The notes below the pieces were generated by a model. It did no database searches. It saw only the letters and a list, made by a program, of their open reading frames with translations, and had not been told where the DNA came from. Shown piece after piece: positions 1-4,855 of a stretch of 5,446 nt of DNA. The stretch covers positions 1 through 5,446 of the forward strand of contig JAQBZY010000138.1 in the NCBI GenBank assembly GCA_027620395.1, read 5' to 3'. Each line of letters opens with the position of its first letter. Positions within the stretch are counted from its first letter, which is position 1. This DNA comes from Pseudomonadota bacterium (GTDB lineage Bacteria; Pseudomonadota; Alphaproteobacteria; Rhodospirillales; Casp-alpha2). The position numbers and the translations under genes were made by a program.

Positions 1-3
1 GGC

Positions 4-38
4 AAAAAAAAACCCCGGCGCCTCGGCGCCGGGTTTTT
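4..38 (-). terminator. Intrinsic terminator of the BI-1/YccA gene
   Basis: Read on the minus strand, an 8-bp all-GC stem (CCCGGCGC pairing with GCGCCGGG) closes a CGAG tetraloop. One G and nine T residues follow it (positions 12 down to 4). It starts just beyond the stop codon at 60-62, as expected for the terminator of that gene. The plus strand also ends the stem with five T residues (34-38), so it could work in both directions and stop a transcript entering from the left. This is read directly from the sequence; the bidirectional activity is inferred. Confidence 0.9.
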
Positions 39-59
39 CATTCAAGATTCTAGCCGTTG

Positions 60-791
60 TCAGCGGCGGTCGCCCAGCAACTGCATCAGCATGATAAAGA
101 GGTTGATGAAGTCGAGATAGAGGGTCAGCGCCCCCATCACGCTTTTTTTGGCCATCACTTCGCTGCCGTCGCCTTCGTAGTAGATCGACTTGATCCGCTG
201 CGTGTCGTAGGCCGTCAAGCCGGCAAAGACCAACACACCGACGACCGAGATCGTGAAGTGCAGCGCACTCGAGGCCAGGAACATGTTGACCACGCTGGCC
301 AGCAGGATGCCGATCAGGCCCATGAACAGGAACGATCCGAACCCGGTCAGATCCTTCTTGGTGGTATATCCGTAGAGGCTGAGCGCGGCGAACGAGCCGG
401 CCGAGATAAAGAACACCCGGGCGATGCTGACGCCTGTGTAGGCTGAAAAGATCGTCGCCAAGGAAACGCCCATCAGGGCGGCGTAGGCCCAGAACAGCAT
501 CTGTGCCGTCGAGGCTTGCATGCGGTTGATGCCGAAGCTGATCACGAACACCAGCGCCACCGGCGCCAATATCGCAACCCACATCAGGCCCGATCCGAAG
601 ATGGCGTTGTAGACCGAAGGCGTGTTGGCGACAAAATAGGCAACCACGCCGGTAATGGCGACGCCTGCGGCCATGTAGTTGTAAACGCCAAGCATGTAAC
701 GGCGTAGTCCGGCGTCGATCGATGCGTCATAAGCCTGCGCATTCGTCATCCGGCGAGACGCCGCACCGAAACGATTGTTACCGAGTGCCAT
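60..791 (-). CDS. Bax inhibitor-1/YccA family integral membrane protein
   Basis: A 243-residue inner-membrane protein of the BI-1 (TMBIM/YccA/YetJ) family. Members are seven-helix proteins; some, such as Bacillus YetJ, are pH-gated calcium leak channels, and E. coli YccA modulates the FtsH protease. After a polar N-terminus of about 30 residues, hydrophobic segments lie near 33-54, 68-88, 97-117, 121-142, 152-173, 178-195 and 219-239. The family signature is visible as LTAYDTQRIK (192-201), followed by a last helix containing LYLDFINLF (224-232). D196 and D227 are the likely counterparts of the aspartate pair of the YetJ pH sensor. Length is typical. The ATG start is supported by AGGAG (complement of 798-802) six nucleotides upstream. 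It is a single-gene unit, divergent from the FIST gene and ended by the terminator at 4-38. The family is secure; the transported ion or partner is not shown. Confidence 0.95.
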   Translation of the reverse strand: MALGNNRFGAASRRMTNAQAYDASIDAGLRRYMLGVYNYMAAGVAITGVVAYFVANTPSVYNAIFGSGLMWVAILAPVALVFVISFGINRMQASTAQMLFWAYAALMGVSLATIFSAYTGVSIARVFFISAGSFAALSLYGYTTKKDLTGFGSFLFMGLIGILLASVVNMFLASSALHFTISVVGVLVFAGLTAYDTQRIKSIYYEGDGSEVMAKKSVMGALTLYLDFINLFIMLMQLLGDRR

Positions 792-828
792 TTGAAACTC
801 CTGTTAAAGCGGCATTTCTGCCCTGCGT

Positions 829-858
829 AACATAGTGCCAAAGGGGGGCTATTTTCAA
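829..858 (-). promoter_or_regulatory. Candidate promoter of the BI-1/YccA gene
   Basis: On the minus strand, TTGAAA (complement of 853-858) is separated by 18 bases from TATGTT (complement of 829-834). Each hexamer deviates at one or two positions from the sigma-70 consensus. The site lies about 40 bases upstream of the start codon. The same block loosely resembles an alphaproteobacterial heat-shock (RpoH) promoter, but the -35 box has GTTG rather than CTTG and the spacing is long. I therefore read it as a tentative housekeeping promoter. Confidence 0.3.
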
Positions 859-927
859 CTGCACTAGGCCTATCTTACGAAAATTTCATGATTATTTGAT
901 CCTGGGCGGGCCTTGAAAGGGCGCATC

Positions 928-1023
928 ATGGACGTCGCCCGAAAAATCGACCCGATTCCACGCGCATTCACCGACCGGGCGATCTATATCTTACGGATAA
1001 TTACAGGTGCTCAACATGGTTAG
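928..1023 (+). CDS. Possible 31-codon leader ORF overlapping the FIST gene start
   Basis: ATG at 928 opens a 31-codon frame ending in TAG at 1021-1023, eight bases inside the FIST gene, which begins at ATG 1016 in another frame. AAAGG (916-920) lies seven bases upstream, a reasonable ribosome-binding site. The peptide starts MDVARKIDPIPRAF and ends in a short hydrophobic, basic stretch (IYILRIITGAQHG). No family is recognised. The stop-over-start overlap is the arrangement seen in translational coupling. However, a frame this short can arise by chance, and its second half uses codons (TTA, ATA, ACA, CAA) that the flanking genes avoid. This is a candidate only. Confidence 0.2.
   Translation: MDVARKIDPIPRAFTDRAIYILRIITGAQHG
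1005..1009 (+). promoter_or_regulatory. Ribosome-binding site deciding the FIST start
   Basis: AGGTG lies six bases upstream of ATG 1016. The GTG at 1007, which gives the longest reading frame, is itself part of this Shine-Dalgarno sequence. The in-frame ATG three codons later is therefore the better start. Confidence 0.6.
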
Positions 1024-2143
1024 CTCGCCGCCGCCATTCCCGTCCGCGTTCACGGTCGCTGCCGACTGGGTCGGCGCGGCCAAGGAATTGACCGACGGCT
1101 TGACGGCAACGCCGGTCAACCCGGACGGTCTCGGCGTTCTTTATGTCGCCGACCGCCTGGAGGAGGACCTGTCGTCGATCTTGACCTTTCTGCGCCAGAC
1201 CACCGGCGTCGCGGAGTGGATCGGAACACTTGGCGCCGGCGTTATCGGCGGCGCCAAAGCGGCCTACGACCGGCCGGGCGCCACCGCCATGATCCTGGAC
1301 CTGCCGCCCGATGTTCGCCGGGTCCTCAGCCCGACGCCGGTCCCAGACAGGCTCGAGGACGATGTCCGCGATTGGGTTCGGGCGGCGGCACCGGTCGCCG
1401 GCCTGGTGCATGCCGACGGCGGCATGCCGGACATCGCCGAAGCTTTGAGCACGCTGGCGGCTCGCACTGGAACGTTCCTGATCGGCGGCTTGACCTGCTC
1501 CAGGGGCGCGCAGGCGCAAATCGCCGGCGGCATTGTCAATGGCGGCATCTCGGGAGCCTTGTTTTCGCCGGCCGTCGGCATTGTCAGCGGCGTCACGCAG
1601 GGCTGCACGCCGTTGGGCGAAATGCACACCGTCACCGAGGGGGCCGAGAATGTCATCGTCACCTTGGACGGGCGCCAGGCTCTCGATGTCTTCAAAGAAG
1701 ACATCGGCGAGATGCTGGCTAGGGACTTGGGCCGCGTTGCCGGTTACGTGCATGCGGCGTTGCCGGTCGCTGGCACCGATACCAGGGACTATCTGGTGCG
1801 CAATTTGATCGGCATCGATCCCGAGCGCGGGTGGCTGGCCATCGGCAACGAGGTCCGGGCCGGTGACCGGATCATGTTCGTGCGCCGCGATCCGATGTCG
1901 GCGCAGACCGATCTAAGGCGGATGCTGGACGACGTGATGCGGCGTCTGGACGGTCCGGCCAGGGGCGCCGTCTACGTCTCCTGCGTCGCCAGGGGACCGG
2001 CAATGTTCGGCGACGAAGGACGGGAAGCCGCGATCGTCGCCGAATCCCTGGGCGGGGCACCGGTGATCGGGTTCTACGCCAATGGCGAGATCTCCAACGA
2101 CCGGCTTTACAGTTATACCGGCGTTCTAATGGCATTTTGTTGA
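1016..2143 (+). CDS. FIST N- and C-domain sensory protein
   Basis: A 375-residue soluble protein with the FIST N-terminal domain (about 30-220) followed by the FIST C-terminal domain (about 225-370). FIST is a predicted small-ligand sensory module, often found fused to or encoded beside signalling proteins. Here it stands alone, with no kinase, cyclase or receiver domain. Visible landmarks are GGLTCSRG (157-164) and TQGCTPLGE (194-202) in the N-domain, and SCVARG (322-327) and GFYANGEIS (352-360) near the C-terminus. The chain ends at the expected TGVLMAF. There is no signal peptide or membrane segment, so it should be cytoplasmic. The start at ATG 1016 is chosen because AGGTG sits six bases upstream. 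A GTG three codons earlier overlaps that site and is unlikely. A candidate leader ORF overlaps the start. The next gene begins 82 bases downstream on the same strand. Family assignment is strong; ligand and output partner are unknown. Confidence 0.9.
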   Translation: MVSSPPPFPSAFTVAADWVGAAKELTDGLTATPVNPDGLGVLYVADRLEEDLSSILTFLRQTTGVAEWIGTLGAGVIGGAKAAYDRPGATAMILDLPPDVRRVLSPTPVPDRLEDDVRDWVRAAAPVAGLVHADGGMPDIAEALSTLAARTGTFLIGGLTCSRGAQAQIAGGIVNGGISGALFSPAVGIVSGVTQGCTPLGEMHTVTEGAENVIVTLDGRQALDVFKEDIGEMLARDLGRVAGYVHAALPVAGTDTRDYLVRNLIGIDPERGWLAIGNEVRAGDRIMFVRRDPMSAQTDLRRMLDDVMRRLDGPARGAVYVSCVARGPAMFGDEGREAAIVAESLGGAPVIGFYANGEISNDRLYSYTGVLMAFC

Positions 2144-2159
2144 GAGCCGGCCAGCGGGG

Positions 2160-2191
2160 TTGACATCGGGTCCGCTTCCCAACGACATAGT
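2160..2191 (+). promoter_or_regulatory. Candidate thpR promoter with a perfect -35 box
   Basis: TTGACA at 2160-2165 matches the sigma-70 -35 consensus exactly. The best -10-like hexamer, CATAGT (2186-2191), is 20 bases away, longer than the usual 16-18, and matches at four of six positions. The site lies in the 82-bp gap between the FIST and thpR genes. If real, it would give thpR its own promoter with a leader of about 28 bases. The TTG that opens the longest thpR reading frame is the first half of this box. Confidence 0.3.
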
Positions 2192-2214
2192 GACGACGTT
2201 ATCTTTCCGCTGGC

Positions 2215-2219
2215 AGGGG
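2215..2219 (+). promoter_or_regulatory. Ribosome-binding site deciding the thpR start
   Basis: AGGGG lies six bases upstream of ATG 2226. It selects this start over the TTG 22 codons upstream, whose 22-residue extension has no counterpart in the family. Confidence 0.6.
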
Positions 2220-2225
2220 CAGGGG

Positions 2226-2759
2226 ATGCGCCTCTTCGTCGCCATTCCGGTATCCGAAGACCTTCGTGACCATTTGCGGATGTTCTCGTCGGGTGTGCGG
2301 GGTGCCAAGTGGGTGCGGCCGGAAGGCATGCATATGACGCTCCGCTTCATTGGCGAATGTGACCAGGAAACGGCCCGCGATATCGATGCCGAATTGGATG
2401 ATATCCGGCTGCCCGGGTTCAGTTTGGCGGCTCGCCGGCTTGGATATTTCGAGCGCGGCCCACGCATCCACTCGATCTGGGCCGGATTCGAGGGCTTGGA
2501 AGCGCTGCTACATTTGCAATCGCGCGTCGAGGCCGCCGTGGTTCGGGCCGGGTTTCCAAGGGAATCCAGAAAATTCACGCCGCATGTGACGCTGGCCCGG
2601 CTCAAGGGTGGCCGTCCGGGAGACGTCGGCCCGTGGATCGAAGCCCACGACCTGCGTCATGTGCCGCCATTTGCCGCCGACCGCTTCGTCCTGTTCCGAA
2701 GCCATTTGGCCCGCGAAGGCGCGATGTACGAGCCGCTGGTCGAATACGCCCTTTTTTGA
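2226..2759 (+). CDS. thpR: RNA 2',3'-cyclic phosphodiesterase (2H family, formerly 2'-5' RNA ligase)
   Basis: A 177-residue cytoplasmic enzyme of the 2H phosphoesterase superfamily. It hydrolyses 2',3'-cyclic phosphate ends of RNA to 2'-phosphates; the family was first described as a 2'-5' tRNA half ligase in vitro. Both catalytic HxTx motifs are present and correctly placed: HMTL at 36-39, followed by RFIGE, and HVTL at 120-123, followed by ARL. The N-terminus MRLFVAIPV and the WV(R)PE segment before the first motif are typical, as is the length. ATG 2226 is chosen over an upstream TTG because it has its own AGGGG site and begins exactly at the conserved N-terminus. The gene follows the FIST gene on the same strand. 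It ends one base before the stop of the convergent HAD gene, so the two 3' ends leave no room for a terminator between them. Confidence in the family is very high. Confidence 0.93.
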   Translation: MRLFVAIPVSEDLRDHLRMFSSGVRGAKWVRPEGMHMTLRFIGECDQETARDIDAELDDIRLPGFSLAARRLGYFERGPRIHSIWAGFEGLEALLHLQSRVEAAVVRAGFPRESRKFTPHVTLARLKGGRPGDVGPWIEAHDLRHVPPFAADRFVLFRSHLAREGAMYEPLVEYALF

Positions 2760-2760
2760 C

Positions 2761-3414
2761 CTACTCGATCGCGCTGATTAGATCCGGTAGCCGGTGCATG
2801 TCGTCGAAAATATCATCGGCGCCGGCGGCTCTGAGCACTGCCGCGTCGGCCGGAACGCGATGACTGCCGCCAATGAACCCGAGCGCTCTCATGCCGGCTC
2901 GCTTGGCGCCTTCGATGCCGAGTGCCGTATCTTCGATCACGATGCAGCGCCCTGCGTCGGCGTTCATCCTGGCAGCCGCCAAATGGAAGAGATCCGGCGC
3001 CGGCTTCGGCCGCTGCACATCCTTGGCGCTGAACAGATTGTCTTCGAAATACTTTCTAAGCCCGGTGATATCGAGATTGCGGGCGATCTTTTCGGGGCTT
3101 CCCGAAGACGCGACGCAACGTGGCCGGCCGTCGAGCCGTTGCAGCGCATGCTCGACGCCGCTGACCGGTTTGAGTTCGCGGGCAAAGACGATCTGGTCCT
3201 TGGCCCGGAGCGTGGCTTCGAAATCATCCGGCAGCGCGACGCCCTCGTTTTGGACTTTCGCGATGACGCCGGGAATCGTCATGCCGATGAACCGCCCAAG
3301 GCATTCGTTGGCGGTCACCGGATAGCCGTGCGCACTCAAATGCGCGGCGAGGGTGCGGTTGGCAATCAATTCGCTATCGACCAGGACGCCATCGCAATCG
3401 AAAATAATCAGCAC
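2761..3414 (-). CDS. HAD-superfamily hydrolase (subfamily IA phosphatase)
   Basis: A 217-residue cytoplasmic phosphatase with the full HAD motif set. Motif I is FDCDGVLVDSE (5-15), with nucleophile D6 and general acid D8. Motif II is the serine pair in VASSGS (101-106). Motif III is K137 in RPKPAPDLF. Motif IV is VIEDTALGIEGA (159-170), with E161/D162 for magnesium. A helical cap occupies about residues 15-85. The pattern fits the phosphoglycolate phosphatase / sugar-phosphate phosphatase / beta-phosphoglucomutase-like group, and the substrate cannot be told from sequence alone. The start is GTG 3414: AGGGA (complement of 3422-3426) lies seven bases upstream, and the protein begins directly with the motif I strand. 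A longer frame to 3519 would add 35 unrelated residues and overlap the upstream gene. It lies 49 bases downstream of the tyrosine phosphatase gene on the same strand, so co-transcription is likely. Its stop is one base from the thpR stop. Confidence 0.92.
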   Translation of the reverse strand: MLIIFDCDGVLVDSELIANRTLAAHLSAHGYPVTANECLGRFIGMTIPGVIAKVQNEGVALPDDFEATLRAKDQIVFARELKPVSGVEHALQRLDGRPRCVASSGSPEKIARNLDITGLRKYFEDNLFSAKDVQRPKPAPDLFHLAAARMNADAGRCIVIEDTALGIEGAKRAGMRALGFIGGSHRVPADAAVLRAAGADDIFDDMHRLPDLISAIE

Positions 3415-3421
3415 CCGTGTT

Positions 3422-3426
3422 TCCCT
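3422..3426 (-). promoter_or_regulatory. Ribosome-binding site deciding the HAD gene start
   Basis: Minus-strand AGGGA (complement of TCCCT) lies seven bases upstream of GTG 3414. It supports the short start at the conserved HAD N-terminus rather than an upstream start inside the preceding gene. Confidence 0.55.
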
Positions 3427-3463
3427 AAATTGCCGGCGACGGTGGCCCGATAGTGGCCACTTA

Positions 3464-3943
3464 TCAATTGCCGAGGTGGCGGCGTTGGATGTCGGCGAGT
3501 AAACCGGCCGCCGCGGCATCGATCATATCGAAGACCTGGGCAAATCCCTCGGCGCCGCCGTAATAGGGATCCGGCACCTCGCGCTCCGGATGGCCGGGCG
3601 CAAATTCGAGGAGCAGGCGCACCTTGACCCGATGCACATCTGGGCAGGTTGCTTCGAGGTTGAGTAGATTGCTGCTGTCCATGGCTAGAATATAGTCGAA
3701 GATATCGAAATCATCCGGCTTGAGCGCCCGGGCACGCAGGCCGTCGATGGATATGCCGCGCCGTTTCGCCTCGCCGCGGGCCCTGTTGTCGGGTGGACTG
3801 CCGATGTGCCACGTCGACGTCCCGCAGGAATCGGCGCTGATCCGATCGCTCAGTCCCTGCTCATTGACCAAGGCGCGAAAAACGCCCTCGGCGGAGGGCG
3901 AGCGGCAGATGTTTCCGAGACAGACGAACAGAACGCGGATCAA
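3464..3943 (-). CDS. Low-molecular-weight protein tyrosine phosphatase
   Basis: A 159-residue cytoplasmic phosphatase of the LMW-PTP family (arsenate-reductase-like fold). The P-loop signature CLGNICRS lies at 8-15, with nucleophile C8 and phosphate-binding R14. The rim segment GTSTWHIGSPPD (41-52) is followed by the general-acid loop VPDPYYGG (123-130), with D125. Length and order are normal for the family. Substrates of bacterial members range from tyrosine kinases of polysaccharide export to sugar phosphates. No BY-kinase or exopolysaccharide gene is visible in this window, so the substrate is open. The start is TTG 3943: no ATG or GTG is in frame upstream close by, AAGGA lies about nine bases before it, and the protein then begins at the expected IRVLFVC strand. 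The gene is divergent from the SIR2 deacylase and precedes the HAD hydrolase by 49 bases on the same strand. Confidence 0.93.
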   Translation of the reverse strand: MIRVLFVCLGNICRSPSAEGVFRALVNEQGLSDRISADSCGTSTWHIGSPPDNRARGEAKRRGISIDGLRARALKPDDFDIFDYILAMDSSNLLNLEATCPDVHRVKVRLLLEFAPGHPEREVPDPYYGGAEGFAQVFDMIDAAAAGLLADIQRRHLGN

Positions 3944-3978
3944 TCGGATTTTTCCTTGGCGAGGATTGAAAGACGCAT

Positions 3979-4007
3979 ATCATGGTTACGCCAACCCGAA
4001 AAGCCAA
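3979..4007 (-). promoter_or_regulatory. Candidate promoter of the tyrosine phosphatase-HAD unit
   Basis: On the minus strand, TTGGCT (complement of 4002-4007) and CATGAT (complement of 3979-3984) are separated by exactly 17 bases. Each matches the sigma-70 consensus at four of six positions. Transcription would begin about 30 bases before TTG 3943. The site lies across the ATG at 3982, which favours the later GTG start of the divergent deacylase gene. The match is weak and unproven. Confidence 0.3.
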
Positions 4008-4008
4008 T

Positions 4009-4014
4009 GGAGGG
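4009..4014 (+). promoter_or_regulatory. Ribosome-binding site favouring the GTG start of the deacylase
   Basis: GGAGGG ends three bases before GTG 4018. The core is strong although the spacing is short. The alternative ATG at 3982 has only GAGG about 17 bases upstream, which is too far. Confidence 0.45.
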
Positions 4015-4017
4015 TCC

Positions 4018-4740
4018 GTGACCGGGAAAGATGCACCGATTGTCGTTCTGACCGGGGCCGGTATTTCAAAGGAATCCGGTCTGGCGACCTTTCGGGACGC
4101 GGACGGCATTTGGGCCACGGTTCGGATCAAAGACGTCGCGACGCCGGACGCCTACCGCCGCGACCCCAAACGGGTGTATGAATTTTATAATGCGCGCCGG
4201 CAGGGGCTGGTGGGCGGCAATATTCGGCCCAATGCCGCGCACGGCGCCTTGGCGCGCCTCGAGCGCGAATGGCCGGGCGGTGTTTTGACGGTGACGCAGA
4301 ACATCGACGATCTGCACGAACGGGCAGGCGCAAAAAATCTCATTCACATGCACGGCGAACTTCTCAAGATCCGGTGCGACGTTTGCGGCAACGTTGTCGC
4401 ATGGCGGGATGATCTCGGGATCGAGGATGCGTGCGCAGCCTGCAACACGGCCGGACGAATGCGGCCGCATGTGGTCTGGTTCGGCGAAATGCCGTTCGAG
4501 ATGGAGCGGATCGAGCGTGCGATATCGGCGGCGGGGGTGTTCATGTCGATCGGAACGTCCGGCAATGTCTATCCGGCCGCCGGCTTCGTGATGCTGGCCC
4601 GCCAGGCCGGCGCTCGGACCGTCGAGCTCAACCTAGAGCCGTCGGAGGGCGCGACATTGTTCGAGGAAAAAATCTACGGGCCGGCCAGCCAGGTAGTGCC
4701 GGTCTATGTCGAACGATTGCTGCACGGCGCCGGGGACTAG
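4018..4740 (+). CDS. cobB: NAD-dependent protein deacylase, SIR2 family (class III, CobB/SIRT5-like)
   Basis: A 240-residue cytoplasmic sirtuin that removes acyl groups from lysine using NAD, releasing nicotinamide and O-acyl-ADP-ribose. Seen in order: the NAD-binding segment GAGISKESG (13-21), FRD (25-27), TQNIDDLH (93-100), and catalytic H112 in HMHGEL. Two zinc-binding CxxC pairs follow, C120/C123 and C139/C142, then GTSGNVYP (179-186) and NLEPS (205-209). Y57 and R60 in FYNARR form the YxxR pair that in SIRT5 and E. coli CobB binds acidic acyl groups, so desuccinylase/demalonylase activity beside deacetylation is likely. GTG 4018 is chosen because GGAGGG precedes it and the 12 extra codons from ATG 3982 are poor in G/C third positions. 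That start is nevertheless possible, with 252 residues. It is divergent from the tyrosine phosphatase gene across 74 bases. No clear terminator follows. Confidence 0.92.
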   Translation: MTGKDAPIVVLTGAGISKESGLATFRDADGIWATVRIKDVATPDAYRRDPKRVYEFYNARRQGLVGGNIRPNAAHGALARLEREWPGGVLTVTQNIDDLHERAGAKNLIHMHGELLKIRCDVCGNVVAWRDDLGIEDACAACNTAGRMRPHVVWFGEMPFEMERIERAISAAGVFMSIGTSGNVYPAAGFVMLARQAGARTVELNLEPSEGATLFEEKIYGPASQVVPVYVERLLHGAGD

Positions 4741-4803
4741 GCCAAGGACGCCCAAGAAGGAATCACAACCTCTCCGCAACGATCAATGATGATTTTATTT
4801 CCC

Positions 4804-4830
4804 TTGAGTCAGTTTAGTCACGATTAGTAC
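4804..4830 (+). repeat. Three-copy 8-bp direct repeat upstream of the binding-protein gene
   Basis: TTGAGTCA (4804-4811), TTTAGTCA (4813-4820) and ATTAGTAC (4823-4830) follow one another at 9- and 10-base steps, close to one helical turn. The block ends 25 bases before the start codon at 4856, in an AT-rich stretch. Tandem half-sites on one face of the helix are typical of a regulator-binding site, but the third copy is degenerate. A -35-like TTGAGT lies in copy one and a weak TACACT at 4829-4834, with a long 19-base gap. The function as operator or promoter is inferred. Confidence 0.3.
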
Positions 4831-4841
4831 ACTTAATTTTT

Positions 4842-4846
4842 AGGGG
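4842..4846 (+). promoter_or_regulatory. Ribosome-binding site deciding the TTG start at 4856
   Basis: AGGGG lies nine bases before TTG 4856. An in-frame TAG at 4841-4843 overlaps it, so no earlier start is possible in this frame. Confidence 0.55.
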
Positions 4847-4855
4847 AACTATTGT

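Noticed and set aside
985..1001. TATATC (985-990) and GATAAT (996-1001) as -10 boxes for the FIST gene
   Set aside because: No acceptable -35 hexamer lies at the proper distance, and the second would start transcription at or after the ribosome-binding site.
1001..1753. A 250-codon open frame antisense to the FIST gene
   Set aside because: It lies fully opposite a clear FIST gene. Its product is low-complexity Asp/Arg/Gly/Ala-rich with no recognisable domain, as expected for a shadow frame in GC-rich DNA.
2126..2605. A 159-codon minus-strand frame across the start of thpR
   Set aside because: It covers the HxTx-encoding region of thpR, has no recognisable family, and is rich in Ser/Arg/Pro as shadow frames are.
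2715..2757. A rho-independent terminator for thpR using the T6 run at 2752-2757
   Set aside because: The only stem ahead of the T run is a four-base GGCG/CGCC pair with a loop of more than 20 bases, too weak to count.
2794..3453. A 219-codon plus-strand frame opposite the HAD gene
   Set aside because: The minus strand encodes all four HAD motifs in order with a good ribosome-binding site; the plus-strand product shows no family features.
3720..4181. A 153-codon plus-strand frame spanning the phosphatase-deacylase gap
   Set aside because: It overlaps the N-terminal active-site region of the phosphatase and the NAD-binding region of the deacylase in the wrong frames, so it is a shadow frame.
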